64,000 nucleotides of DNA from Dipteris shenzhenensis (Eukaryota > Polypodiophyta > Polypodiopsida > Gleicheniales). The notes under the pieces were generated by a model, which saw only the letters and a program-made list of their open reading frames with translations, ran no database searches and had not been told where the DNA came from. A program made the translations under genes and the position numbers. Where the stretch lies: assembly GCA_047967505.1 (NCBI GenBank), contig CM106540.1; one strand, given 5' to 3'. Shown here piece by piece: positions 34,745 to 45,525 of this stretch (position 1 is the first letter of the stretch; each line of letters starts with the position of its first letter).

Positions 34745-35887
34745 ATTCATAGATTCTAGAGATTGGCACTAGTGCCATTCTCCAAAAACCCATGAGGGGA
34801 TTGGCATCACTGCCATTTCTCTATGTGGGTTTGGGGAGAATGGCACAGGTGCCAATTTCCATAAACCCACATGGAGATCAGCACTAGTGCAATTGTACAT
34901 AGGAAAGCTAGACTCATATGGAGAATGGCACCGGCACCATTCTCCACAATCCTACATGGAGAATGGCAATGGTACCATTCTCCCCCACTTCAGGGACATC
35001 TTTGTTGATCTTATGAAATTTTGCACAATCCCACATGTCTCCCCCACTTCAGGGACATCTTTGTTGATCTTATGAAATTCTACACAATCCCACATGGAGA
35101 ATGGTACTGGTGCCATTCTCCATAGGAAAGCCGGACTCACATGGAGAATGGCACCAGTGCCATTCTCCACAATCCCACATGGAGAATGGCACTGGTTCCA
35201 TTCCCCATAGGAAAGCAAAACTCACATGGAGAATGGCACTAGTGCCATTCTCCACAATCCCACATGGAGAATGGCACTCGTTCCATTCTCCATAGGAAAG
35301 CCAGACTCACATGTAGAATGGCACTGGTGCCATTCTCCGCAATCCCACATGGAGAATGGGACTGGTGCTAGACTCACTTGGAGAATGGCACCAGTGCCAT
35401 TCTCCACAATCCCACATGGAGAATGGCAGCGGTGCCATTCTCCCCTGCCACAATGACATCTTTGTTAGTCTTATGAAATTCTTTGGTTGTAGTTTGTTCA
35501 TAATTAACATCCTATAATTGTAATGAGAGGGGTTGGCTATCAGATGCGGTGACAAGGTCATGATGATGGTGGAAATCATTCACGCTTTTAAAAAAAGTTT
35601 TATCAAATTACCAAAATTTTAGGGACTCATTCATGGATCTTGGAGATTGGCACCAATGCCATTCTCTAGAACCTACTAGGGGAATGGCATCAGTGCCATT
35701 TCTCTATGTGGGTTTGGGGAGAATGGCATTGGTGTCATTCTCCATAAACCCACATGGAGATCCGCACTAGTGCCAATGTACATAGGAAAGCCATACTCAT
35801 ATGGAGAATGGCACCAGTGCCATTCTCCACAATACCACATGGAGAATGGCAATGGTGCCATTGTCCCAAACTGCAAGGATGTCTTTG
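34745..35887. repeat. Hairpin-palindrome satellite, block 3
   Basis: Perfect or near-perfect palindromes with the GGAGAATGGCAC arm at 35143-35168, 35228-35253 and 35380-35405, plus many variants. Here the spacers are short (CACAATCCCACAT and CATAGGAAAGCC..ACTCACAT), so the palindromes are packed every 40-50 bases. It includes the single-copy-like phrase GACATCTTTGTTGATCTTATGAAATT at three places; only its first bases are quoted, GACATCTTTGTTGATC. The last copy is interrupted at 35888 by copia element E. Confidence 0.93.
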
Positions 35888-36185
35888 TGTTGAGATATCA
35901 AGCTCTACTCCCGATATATCTCCTGGGTGACTATGATTTATGTCACCGCCTATGTTAGTTGTACTTGTGGTGTAGTTAGACTACCACGTATGTTTTTGGT
36001 TTGGGTTCACATATGAACCACGTATTCTAGGTTTCGACATATAGGGTATTTCCCTCTTCTATTGTATTGTTGTTGTGTGCAAAAGTGAAGAAAGGCTTCA
36101 CCCTCCAACCTTGTGTCCTCTCTCTTTTGTGTGTTGTGAAGAAAGCTGAACTTGAGTCTCCTATCTCTCTCCCTCATTCTTTACA
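35888..36185 (+). repeat. 5' LTR of copia element E (298 bp)
   Basis: Left edge taken at TGTTGAGATATC, where satellite sequence ends; right edge TTTACA immediately before the primer-binding site. No partner LTR in the window. Confidence 0.75.
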
Positions 36186-36197
36186 TGGTATCAGAGC
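36186..36197 (+). other. Primer-binding site, initiator tRNA-Met type (element E)
   Basis: TGGTATCAGAGC, complementary to the 3' end of plant initiator methionine tRNA, directly after the LTR. Confidence 0.9.
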
Positions 36198-36753
36198 CTT
36201 GTTCGTGGTAAGGAGCTCAAGAAAGAAAGCCAAGTTTGTGGTGTCCTGGTAAGAGGACCAGTGTTGCTTTCCTATTTCGAGTTTGGGAGCAAATCTCTGC
36301 AGGTAGCACAGCCAGAAGTGCAGGAGTGCACTGCTTCAGATTGAGAGGCCCTTTCGGGGCCCGTTTTGAGGCCTTTTTGAGAGGCCCTTCGCGGTGACTT
36401 TATTTTTTTGATTTGAGGCCGTTTCGGGGCCCGTTTTGAGGGCGGAAGTTCTTCGCAGGCACTCAGAAAAAGGCCCTGTTTTTGCTGTGCGACCACTGCA
36501 CGCGGTCAGTCGGTGGAAAGGTGCCACAGAAATTGCATCGTATGCCTGTGTGCAGAGATATTGGGAGTTGCAGATTCATGCCTGTTGCCTGTTGATGCAA
36601 AATCGTCACTAGGAAGTGACTGTGTGGTGAAATACCACTTTCGTCAGTGTTGCAGATCTGCCCCTGTGAGGCTTTTTGAAGAAGTTTTACTATTTGCCCT
36701 TGTGAGGCATTTGCTGTGTTTACAGGTTGCTGCTGCAATTCGTGATTTGTAAA

Positions 36754-38597
36754 ATGTCTGAGAATCTGTCTACCATTGTCAGTGAGAAGCTTGACAAGAA
36801 CAACTTCCAAGCATGGAAGTTCAGGATGACAAACTTCCTTATGGGAAAGGGAGTTTGGGATTACATCAGTGGTGAAACTACAGAACCAGTTTTGGGTGCT
36901 GCTCCCACTCCTGCTGAATTGAAGGCCTTTAAAGAATGGCATGAAAAAGCCAGAAAATGCTTGTATTGGCTGTCTGTTAGCATTTCAGATTCTATGATTG
37001 TGCATATACAGGATGTAGAGACACCTAAGGAGGCATGGGATACATTGGTGAAGCTGTATAGCACAAATACCAAAGCACGAAAGATGCAGCTAAAGCAGGA
37101 GTTGCACAATGTGCAAAGGAAAAATCTGAATATAAATGAGTATTCCTTGAAGGTGAAAGGCCTTGTAGATTCTCTTGCCTCCATTGGAGCACCTGTTGAT
37201 GATGAGGACTTAGTGTCCGTGACCTTGAATGGTCTTGGGAAAGATTATGCACAGTTTCGGACATCCATTGGAGTCCGTGAAACATTTCCTGATTTTCAGG
37301 AACTTATTGCTCTCTTGCTGAGTGAAGAGCAAAGGAATGGTGGTTCAGCCACCTCAACGTCTCAAGAGACTGCTTTCTACTCGAATACAGGTAGAGGCAG
37401 GGGTAGAGGAAGAGGCCGTTTTGGTGGCCGTGCAGGAAATCAGAACCAACAGCAACAACAGGAAAACCAGTCCTATGGAGGAGGACGTGGTAGTTCTAGA
37501 GGCAGGGGGAGCCAAAGAGGCCGTGGTTCATGGCAAAGGAACCAGCAAGTAAATAGCAGCACAGAATGCTATTATTGTGGAAAGCCTGGACACAAGGAGA
37601 ATACATGCTATAAAAAACAGAATGACATCAAAAGTGGGAAGTTGCAGCAAAGCAACTATGCATCATCAAGTGGGCATGGTGATGACAGAAATGAGCACCT
37701 TTTTGTGATGCAGCATATGGTTAACTCCATGTCAGGAGATGCTGCAGCTTGCAATGATGTTTGGTATGTTGATTCAGGTGCCTCTAACCACATGACCAGT
37801 CATGGTGAGTGGTTTCATGATGTTAGAAATTTGGATAAGCCAGGTTATGTTGAAACAGGTGATGATACTGCGCACCCAATTACGCAGGTTGGCAAAGTGC
37901 CATTGGCTATGCAGGATGGCAAAACGAAGTACTTGGCAGATGTACTTCATGTTCCAAAAATCACTAAGAACCTGGTTTCAGTTGGCCAGATGGTTGAGCA
38001 AGGTCTGCAGGTTAGATTTAATCCTGATGGATGCTTCGTTGAGGACTTGAAAAATAAGTGCCGCTTGGTTGCGAAAGGCAACAAAAATGGCAGAATGTTC
38101 ACCTTGGATGTTGATATGCCTGAGGTGAAAGCTGCTATGTTTGCGCATGGGAGAGGTGTCATTGCAGATATTGAGATATGGCACAAGCGCATTGGGCATG
38201 TGAATATACAAAGGCTGAAATCTATGCAAACGAAAAACATTGTTGCAGGTTTGCCTAAATTCAGAGTTGAGGGAATGCAAAAGGTATGTGAAGCATGCCA
38301 AATGGGTAAGCAGGCCAGACATGCATTTCCCAAAAATGCTAAGGTGAGCAGAAGACCTTTGGAAGTGATCCATTCAGATGTTTGGACAACCAAAGCTGCT
38401 TCTATTGGTGGATGCCATTATTATGTGACGTTTATTGATGACTACACTAGGAAGGTGTGGATTGATTTTATGAAGCACAAAAGTGAAGTGTTCAGCCATT
38501 TCAAGGCTTTTAAGGCCATGGTTGAAAAAGAGAAAGGTGTGCATATTAAAGTGCTAAGATCTGATGGAGGGGGAGAGTACTTTTCAGAAGCTGAAAT
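36754..38597 (+). pseudogene. Copia gag-protease-integrase, open but truncated
   Basis: I start at ATG 36754 (MSENLSTIVSEKLDKNNF), which matches the usual gag start. The frame is open for over 600 codons: gag of the UBN2 type (DTLVKLYSTNTKARKMQLKQ), Arg/Gly-rich linker, zinc knuckle CYYCGKPGHKENTC (37567-37608), protease WYVDSGASNHM (Asp 37771), the integrase zinc region (WHKRIGHVN..CEACQMGK, about 38178-38310) and two catalytic Asp (HSDVW at 38377; RSDGGGEY about 38560). The catalytic Glu and everything beyond are missing. The last codons up to 38625 are satellite sequence. Confidence 0.93.
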
Positions 38598-38816
38598 TCT
38601 TTCGCTATGGCTTGTTCATAATTAATTTCTTTTAATCGCAATGAGAGGGGCAGATGCGGGGACAAGGTCATGATGATGGTGGAAAGAAGTCATGCTTTAG
38701 AGAATAATTTTAGGGAAATAATTAATAGTTTCACAAAAAAATTGTATAGACTCATTCATGGATTCTGGAGATTGGCACCAATGCCATTCTTCAATAACCC
38801 ACTAGGGGGTTAGCAT
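38598..38816. repeat. Satellite family flank between elements E and F
   Basis: Matches 35471-35700 of block 3 (TTGTTCATAATTAA, then GACAAGGTCATGATGATGG, then GGAGATTGGCACCAATGCC), showing that E and the copia remnant F both sit in the satellite. Confidence 0.85.
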
Positions 38817-39104
38817 TGTTGGTAAACTGAAAGGAAAGCAAAGAGTGGACACAAACTCAGAATACTTGCATTATAGAATGAAGAAGAGTGAGGTCCTTAA
38901 GTAGGCACCTCATACATGCTCACTGACATCACTGATGACTTCAGAGCTCCACAATCATCTCCTCAATCTGCTCCTAGATTCTCTCAATCATCCTATGTGG
39001 ATTTCCACCAGCTAATTGTGCTTATGGGCACCTAACTGGGCCTCTCGCACTCACACATAGAAACCAAGGTGTGCCTGAGGCATGCACCTTGAGATATCCC
39101 AACA
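38817..39104 (-). repeat. 3' LTR of minus-strand copia remnant F (288 bp)
   Basis: On the minus strand it starts TGTTGGGATATC and ends TTTACCAACA. A purine run (TTGAGGGGGGGTA on the minus strand, 39105-39118) precedes it as a polypurine tract. The other LTR was not found. Confidence 0.8.
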
Positions 39105-39306
39105 TACCCCCCCTCAAGGGAATGCCTCAGGCTATGTCAAGGATACATCTAGTCTCATAGTTTCTCATGCCATCTCATGGTGGTCAAGGATAAATCTATG
39201 GCTAGGTTCTCATGCTAGCAAGGGTTCCCATGGAACAAAAGGGATACTAAAAGACCTTCCAATGGTTATCTCCCCTGCATGTACATGCACACAATGTCTA
39301 CAGGAG
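39105..39306 (-). other. Internal 3' part of copia remnant F, split by element B
   Basis: Non-coding sequence between the F polypurine tract and the element B insertion; it continues after B at 48831. Confidence 0.65.
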
Positions 39307-39310
39307 GTAC

Positions 39311-41203
39311 TGTGACGCTAAAAATTGATATTTTTAACTTTGCATTGATATTGTTTTTCTCTATGTTTGATAAGGGTTTGAGTATCAAGTGATAGCCTAG
39401 CGGCTCTCACTTATTTTTATTTTCTATGATATTGTATGGGATTGAGAGGATGAGTGGAATGGCTCATTGTAAATACCATAGGTATGAATTATAAATACCT
39501 TGGTATGGGGTGAGAGTTATTTGTGTATGGGATATTATGACTTTTTAGAAGATAGAAAGAGTGAGTCATATAAAGAGGTGGGCTCATGTCCATGTGTTCC
39601 AATAATATAAGAGAGGCCACATTCCAAGCATGTGGAAGGCATGTGGAGGAGTGTGAAGTCAAGAGGAATCCTTCTAGAACTCCTATGTGGAATAAGGAGG
39701 ATGTGGACATGTGGAAAAGAGAGGGTCCTTATGGGCTCCATGTGGGGAGACTCTTGACTTTCTCAATATTTTAAGAGTCTTGAGCATCTTTTGATGGGAC
39801 ACATGGCAAGAGTAGCCAAAAAAGGACATGGATGGTGACATACGTGCTTATGTGGTTGATGGGGAAAAGAATCTACAGGCAGCAATTGTAAATGGGTGAA
39901 GGAGGGTGATAAAATCTCTATAAAAGGAGCCCTCCTCTCCCTTGTTCATCAATCTCTTCTACCATTAGGCCTTATGTTGCTGTAGTTCTAGTCTCCCCAA
40001 GCTTCTTCCATGAGCCTTCTCTCCCTCTTGTAGATATTCTCTTATGTAGATTCTTGAGTCCTTCTCTCTCTAGTTTATTCTCTCTCTATGAGTAGTCTTG
40101 GAGCTTCCGCTTCCTCTTGTATGTATGAAACCTCTTCTTCTCCCTTGTGTTTGTAGTGTTGAAGTGGATTCCCACTCTATTTGTAATGAAGGTCACTTCA
40201 GGTTCTCTCTCTCTTGAGTGTCTCTTCCCTTTTTCTTTCTTTCAAAGCCTTAAAAGTTCTTTCTATTCGGCTGCTCACTGTGCACACATGGTCCATTTGT
40301 CTCCCGGGCCACTATGCAAACTTCTTTCCCTCTTCTAGGCAAAATCTATGAGGGGTGGATCGTTGATGAAGGTGGAGTCTTGAGGGAGCATCCTGCTCAG
40401 GTGAAATTAGCCTGGGTGGAGGGTAGTTTTCATGACAGTTTGACCCCCTGTTAGTTTTTTGCTCATAACTTTCTGCTCGGTAGTCTGATTGTAATGAAAT
40501 TTATATCAGCATGAATCTATCTTCAAGGCGCATGTTACTATGTAATCAGATCTTGAATCAAATACTGTTGCAAAAAGTTATGAGTCTGTGTGTTTGACAG
40601 TCTGTTTTCATGATAGTTTTACCCCCCTTCAAGTAAACTGTCCATATCTCTTCAACTGTCTATCTGTTTTCAATGAAACTTATATCAGCGCGAAGCCCAT
40701 CTCAAGTGCATCTCTTTGTGTGTTTGAATCTCTGATATCATATCTCTCTACTAAAAGTTATAGGCCTCTGTGTCTAATGATAGTTTGTAGAGTGTTTTGA
40801 GCTAAGTGTAAAGGTGTCTATGAAGGAGGTGCAATGTTTCCTCGGAATCTACCCATCCGACCTAATCAGCCCCTTCAAACTCCTTGATATATATCAGTTC
40901 ATATCATGCTGAGCCGCAAGATCTTCTTTCAACAACGTATCGCTCTTCTCTTTGGTGCAGACCGGCTCGCTGAGATTATAGCCTCTGCTGATCCTTTCCT
41001 TCTCCCTATGCTTGATTACAACATCACTTGGGATGTTACCATCTTCATTCTCATCTGAGGGAGGAAAGTATCATGTGGTATCTTGGCATAAAAGCTTCTT
41101 TCTAATGTTCCATTCTCAATGATAAATATCTTTGGCAATCAGTTCGAAAGCAGCAGGAAGTGAAGAGGTGCGTGAAGTTTATTACCCCCAACTTCATGTC
41201 ACA
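39311..41203 (+). repeat. 5' LTR of element B (1893 bp)
   Basis: TGTGACGCTAAAAATTG start, CTTCATGTCACA end; TATA box 39919-39925. Shares base changes with the B 3' LTR that A lacks. The U5-side 74-aa ORF has a TGA near 40887. Confidence 0.95.
39919..39925 (+). promoter_or_regulatory. TATA box, element B 5' LTR
   Basis: TATAAAA followed by GGAGCCCTCC, as in element A. Confidence 0.75.
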
Positions 41204-41278
41204 TCTTTTGGTGGAGACGCGGGGTACGTTTGGTATTGGATTCATCCCACCTTACTAAACAGTCTCGGGTGTACTTGA

Positions 41279-41482
41279 TTGCATGTTATGCCTAGAAGAG
41301 GCATGTGTTTATATGAGATAAAGAAGATGCCTGGAAGAACTCCGTTAGAAGAGATTGCAACCCATTTAAGAGAACTTGAAGATTGTGAAGGTGATGCTCA
41401 AGCTATTCGCATAGTCACCATGATCATATCCTTTATGTTTGCATTGTTGAATATGTTGGTGAATCGACAATGCCGGCAGTAG
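41279..41482 (+). pseudogene. Pre-gag ORF 1 of element B, shortened
   Basis: Same protein as element A 22464-22676 with three substitutions; a TAG at 41480 (CAG in A) removes the last three residues and with them the ATGA overlap. Confidence 0.5.
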
Positions 41483-41487
41483 GCACA

Positions 41488-41808
41488 ATGATGAATTGGG
41501 GATTGATCCATGCACTGGCAGCTTGGTGTGAAGAAGAGTTGAGTCTTTGGGTAGTTTTTGACTATAACAGTGGAGTGGTGATTCTTAATGCTTTCGACTT
41601 CTTTTGCTATGCAAATGATGAAGATTACAATATCTTGAAGCTTTTATGTGCACTTCCTATTGTGAGAAGGGTGATTCTAGAATGCATGTATACACAATGT
41701 TTTCATGGTGCTGGTTGGTCACTTATTTTTGAAGATTTTGTTGAGGATCACATTGTGGAGGGTTTTCAACAAGTGGTTATGCATAATAAGTTGGTCTTGG
41801 TATACTAA
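41488..41808 (+). CDS. Pre-gag ORF 2 of element B, 106 aa
   Basis: MMNWGLIHALAAWCEEELSL to the TAA at 41806-41808. Full length and nearly identical to element A 22673-22993. Lies between the primer-site region and gag (start 41883). Function unknown. Confidence 0.5.
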   Translation: MMNWGLIHALAAWCEEELSLWVVFDYNSGVVILNAFDFFCYANDEDYNILKLLCALPIVRRVILECMYTQCFHGAGWSLIFEDFVEDHIVEGFQQVVMHNKLVLVY

Positions 41809-41882
41809 GGCTCTGTGGGATCTTGTTCGGATCTTGTTTGGGATATTATTTGGATCTTGGTGTTTCCTTTTTGTGTTTCATC

Positions 41883-44667
41883 ATGGTGAAGATTCCAGTG
41901 TTTCGAGGGACCCAAGGGGAAGACCCAGAGTCTTATCTTTGGGATTTTGTTCGAGGATGCCGGCTTTCTGGATGGTCCATGAAGGATCGGGCGGAGATTT
42001 GGCCTGATTTTCTTGAAGGTGTAGCCTTGAGTTGGCATGAGACCTTGCCGGACTCTACCAAGGAGGACTGGGACCAAGTGGTGGCAGCAATGAAGCAGAG
42101 ATTTGGGGCAGTGGAGTCGCCAAATGCTTTGATGTTGCAGTTGGACCGGTTCTATCAAGGAGAGGGTGAGTTGGTCTCTACGTTGGCAATCCGATATGAA
42201 ACTTTATGGACAAAGTATGAAAGGGCAGCTTTGCGAGCTGTGGCATCTGCATCATCGGCCCCTCAAAGAGCACTTAAAGATGAGCAAATTTGTTATGGCT
42301 TTGGAGCCTCGTCTTCGCTCAAAGGTAATGAGTAAAGATCCAACAACATACGTGGAGGCACTTCGCATTGCAACCAAGAAAGAAGCTTCTCTAAAGATCA
42401 AATCCTCTTTTGTGTCTTCAACAGCTTCAACTTCTAAGGTGGAGGTAATGAGCACTCCTCAGGTACCAAAGTCCTCTGAGTTAGATCATAATATCTCCCA
42501 ATTGATGGCAGAGTTTGCTGATTTGAAATTGCATTTGGTTAATGCACGACAACCTAGAGCACCAAAGAGTGAAGATAGGCCTCGAGATAGGAGTGGGGTC
42601 ACTTGCTATGAATGTAATGAAAAAGGTCACTATCGCCTTGAATGTCCTAGATTGAGAAAGAAAGAAGAAAAACAAGTATCCTTGTTAGAAGCTTCTTCAG
42701 GGGATGAGGAAAGAGAGGTAATGATGGCTAAACGGGGGCGTGGTAAACCAAAAAAAGAAGAAGAAAGCAAGGAAGAAGTAGATGAGGAACATCAGGAAGA
42801 GGAACACCGTAGTAAGAAAAAGAAGGCATCTAGAAGGAGAACTAGCCAGTTAGACTTTCCTTTAGGACAAGGAATTGGAAGCTATGACTTGTTATCCGAC
42901 CTTAAAGAAAAGGAAGCTCATATCACCTTTGGTCAATTACTTGCTTTGTCTCCAAAACTACGGAAGAAATTGGGAAAACTAGCAAGCACAAGGGTGTCAA
43001 AGAAGAAAAAGAAGAAAAGTGCCAATCCTGTTGTTCAAAAGGTAGATATAGATGTTGGTGATGATGTACCTATGGTTGATGTGATCATTGATGGTCAAGT
43101 GATTTCTAATGTGTACATTGATGGACGTGCATCGATTAATGTCATGAGTGAGAAGACCATGATTGATGCTAATTTAAAATACTCTAGTACTACCTCTCCT
43201 TATCACATTAAATTGGCTGACAACACTAGGGTTAAGACCTTGGGAGTTGTGAAGAATCTAGAAGTGGATGTATGTGGAATTTCTGTGCCGACTACTTTTC
43301 AGGTGATCCCTACCAAGCCAGATGCACGTGCCTATCCATTGATTTTGGGAAGGCCTTGGCTACGCAGGGTGAAGGCTGTTCAAAAGTGGGATACTGGAGA
43401 ATTGATTTTGCAGGGAAATGATAAGAAGGTGCGCTACAACATCAGAAGCTGCAAAAAGGAAGTTGTCAAGGAGGAGTCTTCAACATCAGAGAGTTCAAGC
43501 TCTGACTTAACCGATGACTTAACTTATGAAGAAGAAGAGACAGGGTGTAGCTTCGAGGAGTCCAACTCAGAGGGTGAGGTGGAAGGAGTGGCCTTTGGTC
43601 TTTGTCTTGGTGCTGATCGGGATGAGTCAGGAAGGAACAAGGTGGTGGTGCAAGAAGATCCTGTAGAGACACTTCATGTGGAGGATGTGGAGCACATTAA
43701 ACGACGCCAACACAATGAAGAGCTTCTTGGTGATTCTCTATCAGGTAGTGAGAAGCTCCAGTACTTAGATATGCTAGATGATTTTCCATGTCTCTTTGCA
43801 ACAAGCTATTCACAGGTTCGGCCAGTCTCTCTTGTGGAGCACAAGATTGAGTTGAAGCCAGAAAGCAAGCCAGTTGTGCAACGCTTAAGGCGATTGGGGG
43901 TGATCCAAGCTGAGGCACTAAAGAAAGAGGTAACACAACTACTTGAGGTGGGATTCATCTTTTATGTTGATGATTCAGAATGGATATCTCCTGTAGTTGT
44001 CACACCAAAGAAAGGAAATAAGTGGCGAGTTTATGTGGACTTTCATCCTTTGAATCCATGCACTAAGAGGGATCATTTTCCTTTGCCATTCCAAGATGAA
44101 ATACTAGACCAAGTAGCAGGGCATGAGATGTATTCTATATGTGATGGGTATTCCGGGTACTTTCAAATTCGTATTCGGGAGGAAGATCAAAAGAAAACAT
44201 CATTTGTCACACCTTGGGGAGTTTTTGCTTACAGAGTGATGCCTTTTGGGTTGACCAATGCACCAGCTACATTTCAAAGGTTCATGAGTCAAGTCCTGGA
44301 GCCTTACTTGGGAAAGTTCATACGGGTGTTTTTGGATGATTTTTGCATTTATTCTCGGTGCATAGATCACATGGAGAAGTTAAAGATGGCCTTAGCTAGG
44401 ATTGATGAAGCAAAAGGGTGTCTAAATCCTAGCAAGTGTCATTTGGCTCAAACAAAAGTAGTCTTGTTGGGGCATATTGTGTCTCAAGAAGGCCTGCAAA
44501 TGGATCCTGACAAGGTTCAAGCAATCATGGCATTGCCAAGTCCTGAGAGTGTCACTGGTGTTCGCAGAATTCTAGGAAAGAGCAAGTATTATCAACGCTT
44601 TTGTGATGATTTCATAGAGATAGTGCATCCCATGAACTTGTTGACAAGAAAAGGAGTTTCTTTCTAA
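41883..44667 (+). pseudogene. Element B gag-protease-RT, one frameshift
   Basis: gag from ATG 41883 is open to about 42270, where 14 bases present in A are missing, so the frame moves. From there it is open to TAA 44665-44667 (CAA in A). Zinc knuckle CYECNEKGHYRLEC starts 42604. The protease motif is IDGRAS, Gly-to-Arg next to the catalytic Asp. RT has MPFGLTNAPATFQRFM and VFLDDF near 44330. The protease change would probably cripple the enzyme on its own. Confidence 0.93.
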
Positions 44668-44673
44668 TGGGGT

Positions 44674-45524
44674 ATGGAGCAACAAGAGTCTTTCCAGCAA
44701 CTTAAGGAGGCCATGAGTAAGGGCCCAATATTGAAGCCCTGTGATTGGTCTCAAGACTTTTATGTAAATCCAAGTGTATCTTTGCATTCAGTTGGTGCTG
44801 TATTGCTACAAAAAGGAGAGGCAGTAGAATGCAACCCATCTATTATGCCAGCCGACAGCTTACAAATATGGAAACAAGGTATGAAGAAATGGAGCAGCAA
44901 GCTCCCTCTTTGGTGTTTTCCGTCAGAAAGTTTCGCTCCTATTTATTACCTCGACCATTTTTCTTCCTTACCTCTCAGTCTGTATTAGCATATCTAGTTC
45001 GCGAGCCTAATCCTGGGGGGAGATTTGCAAAATGGTTGTCAGAGCTTCAAGAGTTCTCTTTCTCTTTTGTCACTGAAAATACCACTAGGTCCACTATGGC
45101 AGATTTGCTCACAGGGCGGGAGGATCTAGGAGAAGAAAAGAAATGTAAGGAGAACATTAAAGATGAAAGGGATACACCACCAACAACTTTTGTTTTGTAT
45201 TTTGATGGGGCTTTTAGTCCTTCATGCCAACAAGGACCCGGGGGGATAGTCTTGATGAATCCTGAAGGTCAAGAGGTATGGGCAAGAGGACAAGAGCTTC
45301 CAGGTATCACAACTAACAATGCAGCTGAGTATAATGCTTTTATTCTTGGTTTGGAGGGTTGTCTTCAAAGTCAAGTTAAAGAATTGGAAGTAAGAGGAGA
45401 TTCTCAGCTTATTATAAAGCAAATGCAAGGGCATTACCAGACAAGAAGTCCTCATTTGAAGGAGCTTAATCAAAAGGCTATGGCACTATGTAGTCATTTG
45501 AGTTTTGCAAGTTTGTTCATATAA
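44674..45524 (+). pseudogene. Element B RNase H plus archaeal-type RNase H
   Basis: After a one-base loss near 44822 the frame reads YYASRQLTNMETRYEEMEQQ (first RNase H, catalytic Asp replaced in FYVNPSVS). A second RNase H follows with a full set of acidic residues: YFDGAFS, NNAAEYNAF and RGDSQLI (about 45195-45410). The second domain is the extra RNase H that marks Tat-lineage Ty3 elements. The frame ends at 45522 because of a one-base loss near 45500. Confidence 0.9.
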
Positions 45525-45525
45525 A

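Larger units (their letters stand above)
35888..38597 (+). mobile_element. Ty1/copia element E, 3' half missing
   Basis: Starts with a short LTR (35888-36185), primer site, long leader and an open gag-protease-integrase frame. At about 38590-38597 the coding sequence runs straight into satellite sequence at GAAATTCTTT, so RT, RNase H and the 3' LTR are absent. Flanks on both sides are the same satellite family. The open frame shows it is among the youngest insertions here, but it cannot move by itself. Confidence 0.9.

Noticed and set aside
34745-35455. CRISPR-like regular palindromic repeats with spacers
   Set aside because: Plant nuclear context with retroelements, no cas genes, repeats degenerate and spacers repeated among themselves.
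36186-36197. tRNA gene
   Set aside because: Only the 12-base primer-binding complement of tRNA-Met is present; no cloverleaf.
36463-36942. 159-aa minus-strand ORF over the leader and gag start of copia element E
   Set aside because: Antisense shadow of a well-supported gag gene and leader.
39586-39774. Independent gene in the element B LTR (62 aa)
   Set aside because: Same sequence as in the other LTRs, in the promoter-upstream part; not supported as coding.
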